Source of the DNA: Winogradskyella tangerina
Lineage (GTDB): Bacteria > Bacteroidota > Bacteroidia > Flavobacteriales > Flavobacteriaceae
Length of the DNA stretch: 64,000 nucleotides
Direction: 5' to 3'
Assembly: GCF_003260205.1 (NCBI RefSeq)
Contig: NZ_QERF01000001.1
Span: 372,001-436,000, forward strand
Every line of letters starts with the position of its first letter. Position 1 is the first letter of the stretch. The notes beneath the pieces are model-generated. The model made no database searches and had not been told where the DNA came from. It was given only the letters and a program-made list of their open reading frames with translations. Both the position numbers and the translations under genes were made by a program. Positions 52,452 through 61,191 of this stretch are shown here, one piece after another.

Positions 52452-53483
52452 CTAATACGTGATCTCTCTTGTATACAAAAAGGTTTTATTTTTAATGAGA
52501 TTGATATGTTTCTTAGAAATCCAATTGTTGTATTTATCGTATTTATAGACAAACTTTTCATCATAGGTAAGCTCTGGTTTCTCTAATTCTATACCATTCT
52601 TTTTCAAAAAATAAAGCTTAACACGTATTATATTTTGATGCTCATCGTACTTATAAATTAATTTATGAGAAACATTCATATCATAGCTTGGATATACTTG
52701 TATTATTTCGATCTCACTGCGATCTTTATGGTGAGTAACCGTACCTTCAAATGGTGTAGAAAAATAGCTTAAACCCGATATTTCATAACCGTTTTCATTA
52801 TAGTTTATCATGGTATGTTCTGTACCGTCTTCATCATGTGTTAGCCCACCGATTTTTTTAATAATTCTACCATTTTTAGTATGAAATGTGAAGAGTCTAT
52901 TTAAAGGTTCTGTAGTATGGCTATTAGAGGATTTATCTTTAAAAAATGTTCTTATTTCCTCCTCACTACGAGTCATCACAATTGAATCTTTATAGTGTTT
53001 GAAAAAATTGTTTTCTATCTCAATATCCTCCTGATTATCGTCTAAGTAATAGATTTTACTTTTTAAAGCCGTTAGCTTTTGATTGGCATCATATTCGTAG
53101 TAACGCGTTCTAATACTCAACTCATCCGAAGGCCCATTTTCTATATCCTTTACGATTAGTTTTTGGTTGTAAGTGTTGAAGGTTTCGTTTCGCTCACCCT
53201 TCAACTCCTGCTCTTTGTTGCTAAAAACTTCGTATACTTTGGTAATAATTTCTTTTACCTTACCATTGAATCTTTCATCGAAGTGAAGATAATCATCAAC
53301 ACTATTGGCTGAATAATCTATAAAAAACCAATAATCGAATAAACTGAGTTGTTCGGTTAAGTTATCTGTGAGGTAATAGTTGGCTTTAAAGTTGTTGAGT
53401 GTATTTTTTACCAATCCATTCTGAACTTGCCCCGAGGCAACATTAAACCCGAAAATTAGGGCAAAAAGAAAGATACGATTCAT
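52452..53483 (-). CDS. Hypothetical secreted protein with YD/MORN-like repeats
   Basis: 343 residues with signal peptide (FLFALIFGFNVASGQ). The body consists of repeated units of the form x-Y-x-Y-D-x-x-x-x-L/I (YYEYDANQKLTALKSKIYYL in parts, LIYKYDEHQNIIRVKLYFL, FVYKYDKYNNWISKK), typical of Bacteroidota RHS-like or toxin-like secreted proteins without the core domain. Function unknown; nothing nearby suggests a partner. Confidence 0.75.
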   Translation of the reverse strand: MNRIFLFALIFGFNVASGQVQNGLVKNTLNNFKANYYLTDNLTEQLSLFDYWFFIDYSANSVDDYLHFDERFNGKVKEIITKVYEVFSNKEQELKGERNETFNTYNQKLIVKDIENGPSDELSIRTRYYEYDANQKLTALKSKIYYLDDNQEDIEIENNFFKHYKDSIVMTRSEEEIRTFFKDKSSNSHTTEPLNRLFTFHTKNGRIIKKIGGLTHDEDGTEHTMINYNENGYEISGLSYFSTPFEGTVTHHKDRSEIEIIQVYPSYDMNVSHKLIYKYDEHQNIIRVKLYFLKKNGIELEKPELTYDEKFVYKYDKYNNWISKKHINLIKNKTFLYTREITY

Positions 53484-53503
53484 ATATCTATTTTGAAATT
53501 CGA

Positions 53504-53839
53504 TTAACTCTCTGGTGCCAACTCCACCTCTAGACCTTCCATTTCGGGAGTCATTTGAATTTGGCAGCCTAAACGCGAATTATCCTGAACATAAAACGCC
53601 TCAGATAACATGGCTTCTTCATCATCTTGCATTTCTGGCAGTTCAGTATCGCTTAACACATAACATTGGCAAGAGGCACACATCGCCATGCCGCCACAAA
53701 CACCTATAGTCCCTTCAGGCGCTAGTTCGTAAGAACGCACAACTTCCATTAGGTTCATGGCCATATCTGTAGGTGCTTCAATTTTATGGGTTACACCATC
53801 ACGATCGATAATTGTTATGTTAATGTCTTGGTTTTCCAA
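53504..53839 (-). CDS. Adrenodoxin-type 2Fe-2S ferredoxin
   Basis: 111 residues starting at TTG (2 bp after the reductase stop; no ATG before the first domain strand). Cluster ligands Cys48, Cys54, Cys57 and Cys92 (pattern C-x5-C-x2-C-x34-C) in GVCGGMAMCASCQCYV and LGCQI. Electron carrier for assembly or hydroxylase reactions. Co-transcribed with the ferredoxin reductase. Confidence 0.92.
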   Translation of the reverse strand: MENQDINITIIDRDGVTHKIEAPTDMAMNLMEVVRSYELAPEGTIGVCGGMAMCASCQCYVLSDTELPEMQDDEEAMLSEAFYVQDNSRLGCQIQMTPEMEGLEVELAPES

Positions 53840-53841
53840 AA

Positions 53842-54897
53842 TTACTGAATCGCTTTTACAACGGCTTTAGGTGCTTCCTTTCGCGTACCATCAAATCCAT
53901 CAACACCCGAAACTGTAGTATATTTCAAAACATATCGTTTTCCGGGGTGAATAATTTTATAAGCCGCCTGACACATTAAAGTTGCTTCATGAAATCCACA
54001 AAGTATCAACTTTAACTTTCCTGGATAGGTATTTACATCTCCAATGGCAAAAATTCCTGGGATATTGGTCTGATAATCTAGCGCATTATTAACCTTAATG
54101 GCGTTCTTTTCAATTTCTAAGCCCCAATTTGCAATCGGACCTAATTTAGGTGAAAGACCAAAGAGTGGAATGAAATGATCGGTCTCGATATTTACAGGTG
54201 CATCATCTTTCTTCGTCACCTCAACACTTTCGACTTTGCCATCGCCATTAATCGCTGTGATCTCAGCTGGTGTAATTAAATTGATTTTTCCTGCACTTTT
54301 GAGTTCCTGAACTTTCTCAACTGAGTCTAGATGACCTCTAAATTCATTTCTTCGATGCACTAAAGTTACACTCGAAGCCACATCAGCAAGGAAGATCGTC
54401 CAATCTAAAGCTGAATCGCCACCACCAGCAATAACAACGTTCTTATCGCGATACATCTCAGGTTCCTTGATCATATACTCAACACCTTTATCTTCATAAT
54501 CGCTTATATTATCAATTAAAGGTTTACGAGGTTCAAAACTCCCTAATCCGCCTGCAATTGCAACAACTGGCGCATGGTGTTTGGTCCCTTTATTTGTAGT
54601 AACAATAAAAGTTCCGTCGTCTTGTTTTTCAATGGTCTCGGCACGCTCTCCAAGAGTGAAACCAGGTTCAAACTGTTTACACTGTTCTAAAAGTTTTTCA
54701 GTAAGGTCACCGGCTAAAATTTCTGGATATGCAGGAATATCGTAAATGGGCTTCTTTGGGTAGATCTCTGAACATTGTCCGCCTGGCTGTGGTAGAGCAT
54801 CAATAAGATGACACTTAAGTTTTAAGAGTCCGGCTTCAAAAACAGTAAAAAGTCCAGTGGGTCCAGCACCTATAATCAGTATATCGGTCGTAATCAT
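53842..54897 (-). CDS. Ferredoxin/flavodoxin-NADP reductase, thioredoxin-reductase-like type
   Basis: 351 residues. Two Rossmann domains: FAD site IIGAGPTGLFTVFEAG and NADPH site NVVIAGGGDSALDW, with PQPGGQCSEIYPKKPIYDIPA typical of YumC-type ferredoxin reductases. No redox CxxC, which rules out thioredoxin reductase. The ferredoxin gene follows immediately, so this is an NADPH-to-ferredoxin electron chain, probably feeding iron-sulfur or oxygenase enzymes. Confidence 0.93.
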   Translation of the reverse strand: MITTDILIIGAGPTGLFTVFEAGLLKLKCHLIDALPQPGGQCSEIYPKKPIYDIPAYPEILAGDLTEKLLEQCKQFEPGFTLGERAETIEKQDDGTFIVTTNKGTKHHAPVVAIAGGLGSFEPRKPLIDNISDYEDKGVEYMIKEPEMYRDKNVVIAGGGDSALDWTIFLADVASSVTLVHRRNEFRGHLDSVEKVQELKSAGKINLITPAEITAINGDGKVESVEVTKKDDAPVNIETDHFIPLFGLSPKLGPIANWGLEIEKNAIKVNNALDYQTNIPGIFAIGDVNTYPGKLKLILCGFHEATLMCQAAYKIIHPGKRYVLKYTTVSGVDGFDGTRKEAPKAVVKAIQ

Positions 54898-54963
54898 AAA
54901 TTAAGAATTGGAAACAAAACTACTAATGCAAATCAAAGTAAAATGTGATAAATGTCACATTCA

Positions 54964-55203
54964 CTATTCTACATTAATAACACGTTCTATTTGTGGTGCA
55001 TATTTTTTAATGGTCATCTCAACACCAGATTTTAAGGTCATCTGGTTCACACTACAAGATGTGCATGCACCAACAAGTTGCACCTTCACTAATTTATCAT
55101 CATCAATTGAAAGTAAATTGATATCACCACCGTCGCTTTGTAAAAACGGACGGATCTCATCTAGTGCTTTTTCTACGTTTAATTTCAGTTCTTCTGAGCT
55201 CAT
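54964..55203 (-). CDS. NifU-like (NFU) iron-sulfur scaffold
   Basis: 79 residues, just the NifU C-terminal domain: DEIRPFLQSDGGDINLLSI and GACTSCSVNQMTLKSGVE with CxxC. It transfers Fe-S clusters. It begins right after the Mrp gene stop, so it forms an operon with it. Confidence 0.95.
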   Translation of the reverse strand: MSSEELKLNVEKALDEIRPFLQSDGGDINLLSIDDDKLVKVQLVGACTSCSVNQMTLKSGVEMTIKKYAPQIERVINVE

Positions 55204-56343
55204 CTACTTTTTATTTACGGCAGAGCAACCTGCCATTGTTGTAATTTTTATTGCTTCTGTAGCTGGTAAATTCTCATTTCTGAAAACCACCTGCTGAACG
55301 ACGTTTCGTGTCAGTTCTTCAAAAGCTTCTTCAATTGGTGTTGCCGTTTGTAAAGCGGCCGGTCTTCCGACATCTCCAGCTTCTCTTACACTTTGTACCA
55401 ATGGCACTTCACCTATAAACGGAACATCGAGGTCTTCAGCTAAGTTTTTAGCACCCTCTTTTCCAAAGATATAATATTTATTTTCTGGCAATTCATCTGG
55501 AGTGAAATACGCCATATTTTCAATGATTCCTAAAACAGGAACGTTGATACTATCTTGTTGGAACATCGCCACACCTTTTTTAGCATCAGCCAATGCAACG
55601 TTTTGTGGTGTGCTCACCACAACTGCACCTGTAATTGGCATGGCTTGCATAATACTTAAATGTATGTCTCCTGTTCCTGGAGGAAGATCGAGCAATAGGA
55701 AATCTAATTCGCCCCATGCTGCATCAAATATCATCTGATTTAATGCTTTAGAAGCCATAGGCCCTCTCCAGATTACTGCTTGATCTGGTCGTGTAAAAAA
55801 CCCTATCGACAGAACTTTGACACCATAATTCTCTATAGGTTTCATCTTAGACTTTCCGTCGATAGTTACCGACAATGGTCGTTCGTTGGCCACATCGAAC
55901 ATTATTGGAATCGATGGTCCGTAGATATCTGCATCTAAAACACCAACTTTAAATCCCATTTTAGCTAAGGTAACCGCTAAATTAGCCGTTACAGTAGATT
56001 TACCTACACCACCTTTACCTGAGGCTACGGCGACTATATTTTGAATTCCAGGAATTGGTTTCCCTTTAATTTCATTCTTTGGTTTTGGTGCTGGTGCGTC
56101 CACTTTGATGTTGACTTTGATCTTTGCTTTTTCATAAACTTCTTTATGAATCGTTTGCAAGATCTCAACTTCTGTTTTCTTACGCGCCTGCAAACTCGGA
56201 TTTTTAATCGTAATGTCTACGATCACCTCATCAGCAAAGGTCACCACGTTAGTAACGGCACCACTGTCTACCATATTTGCACCTTCACCAGGGACGGTGA
56301 TAGATCTTAGGGCATTTAATATATCTTGTTTATTAAGCTTCAC
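55204..56343 (-). CDS. Mrp/NBP35-type P-loop ATPase for iron-sulfur cluster transfer
   Basis: 379 residues starting at GTG. An N-terminal DUF59-like domain (about 1-95, QDILNALRSITVPGEGANMV, AKIKVNIKVDAPAPK) is followed by a deviant Walker A loop in VAVASGKGGVGKSTVTANLA, DADIYGPSIP and LLLDLPPGTGD. ApbC/Mrp proteins load clusters on target enzymes. Together with the NifU-like and ferredoxin genes this makes an iron-sulfur neighbourhood. Confidence 0.94.
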   Translation of the reverse strand: MKLNKQDILNALRSITVPGEGANMVDSGAVTNVVTFADEVIVDITIKNPSLQARKKTEVEILQTIHKEVYEKAKIKVNIKVDAPAPKPKNEIKGKPIPGIQNIVAVASGKGGVGKSTVTANLAVTLAKMGFKVGVLDADIYGPSIPIMFDVANERPLSVTIDGKSKMKPIENYGVKVLSIGFFTRPDQAVIWRGPMASKALNQMIFDAAWGELDFLLLDLPPGTGDIHLSIMQAMPITGAVVVSTPQNVALADAKKGVAMFQQDSINVPVLGIIENMAYFTPDELPENKYYIFGKEGAKNLAEDLDVPFIGEVPLVQSVREAGDVGRPAALQTATPIEEAFEELTRNVVQQVVFRNENLPATEAIKITTMAGCSAVNKK

Positions 56344-56452
56344 TTCTTATCTAGATTTATTCTAAACGCAAAGATACTGCAAAACCTTTAGATTTTGAAG
56401 GGCTTGAATTGAATTGAATAATGAGGAGATTTACTTTGCTAATAGTTGGTTT

Positions 56453-56785
56453 TTAGCTCATTTCTTCGGAAGGATCCCAAAACACAGACTCTAAATTCTG
56501 AATCTGATTATCAATGACCTCGATACCCTCATTCTCTAGCAATTGCTGCATCAAATGGCTGCCTTCAAAATGGTGCTTTCCAGTGAGTAATCCTTTCCGA
56601 TTTACCACACGATGCGCAGGCACATCTTTTCCGAAGGAACCATTCATAGCATATCCGACAATACGGGCACTTTTTGTAGCTCCTAAATATCTGGCGATGG
56701 CGCCGTAGCTCGTTACTCTTCCGTATGGAATTTGTCTGGCAACTTCATAAACCTTTTCGAAAAAACCTAAAGTTTCTGGTTTCAT
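56453..56785 (-). CDS. MGMT-family alkyltransferase-like protein lacking the catalytic Cys
   Basis: 110 residues, only the C-terminal DNA-binding domain of the MGMT family. IPYGRVTSYGAIARYLG (HTH), ARIVGYAMNGS (Arg finger) and KGLLTGKHHF are conserved, but the acceptor motif PCHRVV reads VPAHRVV, with Ala57 in place of the cysteine. It is therefore an ATL protein, which cannot remove alkyl groups but flips O6-alkylguanine out and flags it for nucleotide-excision repair. The LysE gene is directly upstream, sharing one base. Confidence 0.9.
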   Translation of the reverse strand: MKPETLGFFEKVYEVARQIPYGRVTSYGAIARYLGATKSARIVGYAMNGSFGKDVPAHRVVNRKGLLTGKHHFEGSHLMQQLLENEGIEVIDNQIQNLESVFWDPSEEMS

Positions 56786-57414
56786 TACAGTTCTCTTAAA
56801 ATATTGATGAATGTGATCAAAGCAACTATTCCGGTAATTATACCTATGCTATAATTCATGCTTTTCTGAGAGGTGAAATTTTTGTCCTTGATCTTTTCAA
56901 AAAAGAAAATATAAATATAAAGCATCACGAAAGTCCCCATCGCTGCTCCTGTGACATAGGTAACAATGGTGGTTCTTTCAAAATCCATCCATCCAAAAGA
57001 AGCCATGGTAATAGTCATATAGGCTTGATATGGAATAGGAAAAACATTGAGCGCTGATAAAAACATGCCATGAAAAAAACGACTTTGTTTGCTCCTGATA
57101 TCGGTTTCTACTTTAGATTCCTTCATGGTTCTGGCAATGATCAGAAAATAGATTGTAATCAAAACAAAAATTACAAAGGCCACACGTTGAAGAATTTCGA
57201 CTATATCTGGTCTATTGGACAAATATCTCGCGAAAATGGCCGCTACGTAAGTCTGAACAAATACAATTAGGCATACACCCGAAGAAAAGGTGATACCTCT
57301 TCCTGGACCTTCTTTTAAACTGATCTTGGCTGCCGTCATATTCAGCAACCCTGGTGGAACCACACCAATTAATGAGACAAAAAGTCCGAGGAAAAAGACA
57401 ACAGTAATACTCAA
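56785..57414 (-). CDS. LysE-family exporter
   Basis: 209 residues, starting at TTG (in-frame stop two codons upstream). About six membrane segments; FFLGLFVSLIGVVPPGLLNMTAAKISLKEG is the LysE/RhtB start with the Pro-Pro-Gly turn, and ALNVFPIPYQAYMTI the third-helix motif. Probable amino-acid or metabolite efflux; substrate unknown. It lies between trmB and the ATL gene with almost no gaps, so these three form one operon. Confidence 0.85.
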   Translation of the reverse strand: MSITVVFFLGLFVSLIGVVPPGLLNMTAAKISLKEGPGRGITFSSGVCLIVFVQTYVAAIFARYLSNRPDIVEILQRVAFVIFVLITIYFLIIARTMKESKVETDIRSKQSRFFHGMFLSALNVFPIPYQAYMTITMASFGWMDFERTTIVTYVTGAAMGTFVMLYIYIFFFEKIKDKNFTSQKSMNYSIGIITGIVALITFINILREL

Positions 57415-57417
57415 GCC

Positions 57418-58092
57418 TTAATTGATTTTGAATCTAATATACGTAATTGCTTTGTCATTCTCTAAATACTGGTTTTCGTAAAATGTTTGTATTTCGGTGA
57501 CTTCCTCTGGTGAACCTTCAAGTTTATACACGTTGTGGTTTGCGTAAAGCACCTCGTATCCCAAACCATGAAGTAACCCCAAAGTATAACCGTGCATAAA
57601 CTCGCTATCGGTCTTTAGGTGCACTAATCCGTTAGGTTTCAATATGCTCTGATAGCGCTCTAGAAACTTGAGATTAGTTAATCGATGTTTGGTTCGTTTA
57701 TATTTAATCTGAGGATCTGGAAAGGTGATCCAAATTTCATCGACCTCATTCGCATTAAAAACAAATTCTATAAGCTCAATTTGTGTTCTCATAAATGCGG
57801 CATTCGGTATATTTTCTTCTAATGCCGTTTTTGCGCCTCTCCAAAATCGGGCGCCCTTTATATCAATACCAATAAAGTTCTTTTCGGGATAACGTTGTGC
57901 CAAACCCACAGTATATTCACCCTTACCACATCCCAATTCTAAAACAATTGGGTTTTCATTTTTGAAAACATCTTTTCGCCATTGCCCCTTTAAGGTAAAT
58001 TTTCCGCTTGTCAATTCGTCACGTGTTGGCTGAAAGACGTTTGTAAAAGTTTCGTTTTCTTTGAATCGTTTGAGTTTATTTTTACTTCCCAC
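57418..58092 (-). CDS. trmB: tRNA (guanine-N7)-methyltransferase
   Basis: 224 residues, starting at GTG. SAM-dependent RNA methylase: VLELGCGKGEYTVGLAQRYP, IGIDIKGARFWRGAKTALEE (in part) and EIWITFPDPQIKYKRTKHRL with the catalytic Asp in FPDPQ and KTDSEFMHGYTL. Modifies G46 of tRNA. First gene of the trmB-lysE-ATL operon. Confidence 0.96.
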   Translation of the reverse strand: MGSKNKLKRFKENETFTNVFQPTRDELTSGKFTLKGQWRKDVFKNENPIVLELGCGKGEYTVGLAQRYPEKNFIGIDIKGARFWRGAKTALEENIPNAAFMRTQIELIEFVFNANEVDEIWITFPDPQIKYKRTKHRLTNLKFLERYQSILKPNGLVHLKTDSEFMHGYTLGLLHGLGYEVLYANHNVYKLEGSPEEVTEIQTFYENQYLENDKAITYIRFKIN

Positions 58093-58179
58093 TAATTTGA
58101 TTGATTTCTATCTACAATTAATAATTTGGTAAAATTAAGGAAACATTTTAGGTTTATTTTTAAGGACTTGAATTTTATA

Positions 58180-58187
58180 TATTTTTG
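58180..58187 (+). promoter_or_regulatory. -7 box directly before a start codon
   Basis: TATTTTTG ends 3 bp before the ATG at 58191. An in-frame TTG at 58185 sits inside the box and is not a credible start. Confidence 0.45.
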
Positions 58188-58190
58188 AGA

Positions 58191-59264
58191 ATGTCTGAAT
58201 CCGATGAGGAAAGGAAAAAAATCTTAGTTGCGCCATTAAATTGGGGCCTAGGTCATGCAACACGCTGTATTCCTATTATTAAAGCGCTCATTGACCACAA
58301 TTTTGAACCGATCATAGCCAGTGATGGCGTTGCCTTGGAATTGTTGAGGAAGGAATTTCCGAATCTCAAAGCTCTAAAACTACCGTCGTACAATATTACT
58401 TATGCTAAAAAAGCCAGTAGTTTTAAGTTCAAACTTATTAAAGATTCACCACATCTTTTAAAGACGATTAAAAAGGAGAAGAAAGCAGTTGATGCTCTTT
58501 TAAAGTCTGAAAATATTTCGGGAATTATTTCTGATAATCGCTTTGGAGTTCGGCATAAATCTGTACCGTCTGTTTTTATAACGCATCAGCTTAAAGTTTT
58601 GAGTGGTAGTACTACATGGTTTAGCAGCAAGTTACATCAAAAGATCATTAAAAAGTTTGACGAGTGCTGGGTTCCGGATAATTTAGGTGAGCATAATCTA
58701 AGTGGAAAATTAGGACATCCTGAAGGTTTTCAGTCTTCCGTAAAATATTTAGGACCGCTGAGTCGATTTAATAAAAAGGTAATGCCTACTAAGTATGATT
58801 TACTGGTTGTGCTTTCTGGACCAGAACCTCAACGTACGTTTCTCGAAGAGAAATTATTAAATGAACTTGATTCTTTTAATGGACAGGTCTGCTTTGTTAA
58901 AGGTAGGATTAAGGACACTCAAGAAATTAATGAAAAGGGTAACATCACAAGTTATAATTATATGACGAGTGAACAACTTGAACCAGCCATTAATGAAAGT
59001 AAAGTCGTCCTTGGCAGATCTGGCTATACTTCCATAATGGATTATGCCAAGCTTGAAAAAAAGGCGTTTTTTATTCCTACGCCGGGACAGTTCGAGCAAG
59101 AATATTTAGCAGAAAAATATGATCTGGAGGGCATAGCACCTTGTAGTACTCAAAAGGATTTCAGAATTGAAATGCTAAGTAAAATTGAAGACTATAAAGG
59201 ATTTACGGCTATGAACTATCAAGTGAATTTTAAAAAGCTATTCAACCTTTTCCAAGGTAAATGA
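58191..59264 (+). CDS. GT1/MurG-like glycosyltransferase
   Basis: 357 residues. N-terminal half KKILVAPLNWGLGHATRCIPIIKALI is the 'GLGHATR' signature of MJ1255-type / UDP-sugar transferases; the C-terminal half VVLSGPEPQRTFLEE and ESKVVLGRSGYTSIMDYAKLEKKAFFIPTPGQFEQEYLAE (in parts) is the nucleotide-sugar binding domain (GxSG-type loop, PTPGQxEQ). Closest to bacterial proteins annotated as UDP-GlcNAc:lipid transferases; exact donor unknown. Its last 27 bp overlap the end of the convergent sensor kinase. Confidence 0.85.
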   Translation: MSESDEERKKILVAPLNWGLGHATRCIPIIKALIDHNFEPIIASDGVALELLRKEFPNLKALKLPSYNITYAKKASSFKFKLIKDSPHLLKTIKKEKKAVDALLKSENISGIISDNRFGVRHKSVPSVFITHQLKVLSGSTTWFSSKLHQKIIKKFDECWVPDNLGEHNLSGKLGHPEGFQSSVKYLGPLSRFNKKVMPTKYDLLVVLSGPEPQRTFLEEKLLNELDSFNGQVCFVKGRIKDTQEINEKGNITSYNYMTSEQLEPAINESKVVLGRSGYTSIMDYAKLEKKAFFIPTPGQFEQEYLAEKYDLEGIAPCSTQKDFRIEMLSKIEDYKGFTAMNYQVNFKKLFNLFQGK

Positions 59265-60281
59265 AAATTCACTCCCGACGCCCAATTCACTTTCCACATA
59301 CATTTTTTCGTCGTGCGCTTCAATGATATGCTTCACTATAGAAAGTCCTAAACCTGAGCCGCCTTCTTTACGAGATCCGCTTTTATCTACTCTGTAGAAA
59401 CGCTCGAAAAGTCTTGTTAGATTTTCTTCTTTAATCCCTTCACCATTGTCTGTTACTCTGATGATGGCTTTATTTTTTATGAGATTTTCAATGCTGACTT
59501 CAGTGGTTCCTTTTTTACGTCCGTATTTAATGGAATTAACGATTAGGTTTGTAAGCACTTGCTGAATACGTTCCTTGTCGGCATAAACCATAATTGGCTC
59601 GAGATAATCCATGTCGAATGTAAGCGAGATTTCTTTCTTGGCTGCTTTCATTTCGAAAAGCTCAAAGACATTTTCAACCAACTTTATAATATCGAAGTTT
59701 TCCTTATCTAATCTAAGATCGCCCACTTCGAGTTTTGTAATCATATCAAGATCCTTAATAATATAGGTGAGTCGTTCCACACCTTTGCTGGCACGATTGA
59801 GGTATTTTCTTCTGATTTTTTCATCCTCAATACCACCATCGAGTAATGTGTCTATATACCCTTGAACCGTAAATAGTGGTGTTTTCAGTTCGTGGGAAAC
59901 ATTTCCTAAAAACTCCTTTCGGTATTCCTCTCTGATCTTTAAAGTTTCTATTTCAATCTTTCTATCTCTGGCATACTTATCGATCTCCTTGGTAAGCGTT
60001 CCCATGTCTGTTGTAATAGGTTGGCGTCTTAAACTGGTAGATTCGAGAAGCGTAAGATCATCGTATATTTTTTTAACACGCCTGTAGATAAAACGCTCTA
60101 CACGATATTGGATGATCACAAAACACAAGGGGAAACAGATCACAGGAAAGAGTATTACCTGCCAATTAAAAGTGTGATAGTAATACAAAAAAACACTCAC
60201 TAGGAGTGTTGCGAAAATCGTAACATATAGTGAAGTTCGAATGGCGAACTTATATGTTTTTTTAAGGCTTTGTTTCTGCAT
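59238..60281 (-). CDS. Sensor histidine kinase, PhoR-like
   Basis: 347 residues. Two membrane segments near the N-terminus (TSLYVTIFATLLVSVFLYYYH; VILFPVICFPLCFVIIQY), a short HAMP-like stretch, HisKA with phospho-His in FLGNVSHELKTPLFTVQGY, then HATPase motifs (NLIVNSIKYG, VTDNGEGI, KEGGSGLGLSIVKHI). No periplasmic sensory domain of note. Paired with the response regulator 1 bp upstream. Its 3' end overlaps the neighbouring glycosyltransferase gene. Confidence 0.92.
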   Translation of the reverse strand: MQKQSLKKTYKFAIRTSLYVTIFATLLVSVFLYYYHTFNWQVILFPVICFPLCFVIIQYRVERFIYRRVKKIYDDLTLLESTSLRRQPITTDMGTLTKEIDKYARDRKIEIETLKIREEYRKEFLGNVSHELKTPLFTVQGYIDTLLDGGIEDEKIRRKYLNRASKGVERLTYIIKDLDMITKLEVGDLRLDKENFDIIKLVENVFELFEMKAAKKEISLTFDMDYLEPIMVYADKERIQQVLTNLIVNSIKYGRKKGTTEVSIENLIKNKAIIRVTDNGEGIKEENLTRLFERFYRVDKSGSRKEGGSGLGLSIVKHIIEAHDEKMYVESELGVGSEFSFTLEKVE

Positions 60282-60964
60282 TAATCTACAAACTTGTAAC
60301 CAACGCCTTTAACCGTTTTAAATGATTTATCACCAATTTTTTCGCGAAGTTTTCTGATGTGAACATCAATGGTTCTTCCTCCTACAACCACTTCGTTCCC
60401 CCAGACTTTATCTAAGATCTCTTCGCGCTTAAAAACTTTACCTGGCTTGGTTGCTAACAAAGATAATAATTCGAACTCTTTTCTAGGTAAGATAATCTCT
60501 TCTCCTTTTTTAGTGATCTTGTATTCTTCTCTATTGATAATTAAGTCACCTATTTTAATGGCTACATCAGTATTATCAGATTCTTTTAGTCGTCTCAGTA
60601 AAGCCTTTACTTTACTTACAAGTACTTTTGGCTTTATAGGTTTTGTGATATAATCATCGGCACCAGCTTCAAAACCAGCAACCTGAGAATAATCCTCACC
60701 TCTTGCAGTTAAGAAAGTAATGATCGTATTGTTGAGCTTAGAATCCTGACGGATACGCTCACACGCTTCAATGCCATCCATTTCAGGCATCATAACATCG
60801 AGAATAATTAAATGTGGCTTGTGCTTTTTTGCTTTTTCTATGGCTTCAACACCATTTTCACCAGTTATAACCTGATATCCTTCAGAAGATAAATTATAAC
60901 CTACAATTTCTAAGATATCTGGCTCATCATCAACCAGAAGTATCTTAATATCCTTTTTTTTCAC
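60281..60964 (-). CDS. OmpR/PhoB-family response regulator
   Basis: 227 residues, starting at GTG. Receiver (ILLVDDEPDILEIVGYNL; phospho-acceptor Asp in LIILDVMMPEMDG; TFLTARGE; YITKPIKP) followed by an OmpR winged helix (LPRKEFELLSLLATKPGKVFKREE in part; VVVGGRTIDVHIRKLREKIG; GVGYKF). Overlaps the kinase gene by one base. Target genes not evident. Confidence 0.95.
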   Translation of the reverse strand: MKKKDIKILLVDDEPDILEIVGYNLSSEGYQVITGENGVEAIEKAKKHKPHLIILDVMMPEMDGIEACERIRQDSKLNNTIITFLTARGEDYSQVAGFEAGADDYITKPIKPKVLVSKVKALLRRLKESDNTDVAIKIGDLIINREEYKITKKGEEIILPRKEFELLSLLATKPGKVFKREEILDKVWGNEVVVGGRTIDVHIRKLREKIGDKSFKTVKGVGYKFVD

Positions 60965-61157
60965 TGTTAAGTTAATTTTAAGCTACCGTAAAGATATAAT
61001 ATATCTTATTACATAGCCATTTTATCAAAATTGATAACAATTCTCTAACATTGCTTAAAACACCTTAGTATTGTGATGGTTACAAGAATAACTATGTTAA
61101 CTTATTGTAAAAAAGCTTTTTATTGATAAGTGTGCTAAACTATACTCACTAAATGTT

Positions 61158-61171
61158 AGTATATTTATACT
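61158..61171. promoter_or_regulatory. Palindrome before the 61192 gene
   Basis: AGTATATTTATACT is AGTATA and TATACT around TT, 20 bp before the ATG; the overlapping TATATTTA is one base off the TAnnTTTG box. Could be promoter plus operator. Rest of 60965-61191 shows nothing clear. Confidence 0.3.
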
Positions 61172-61191
61172 CTAATTATTAATTATCAATT

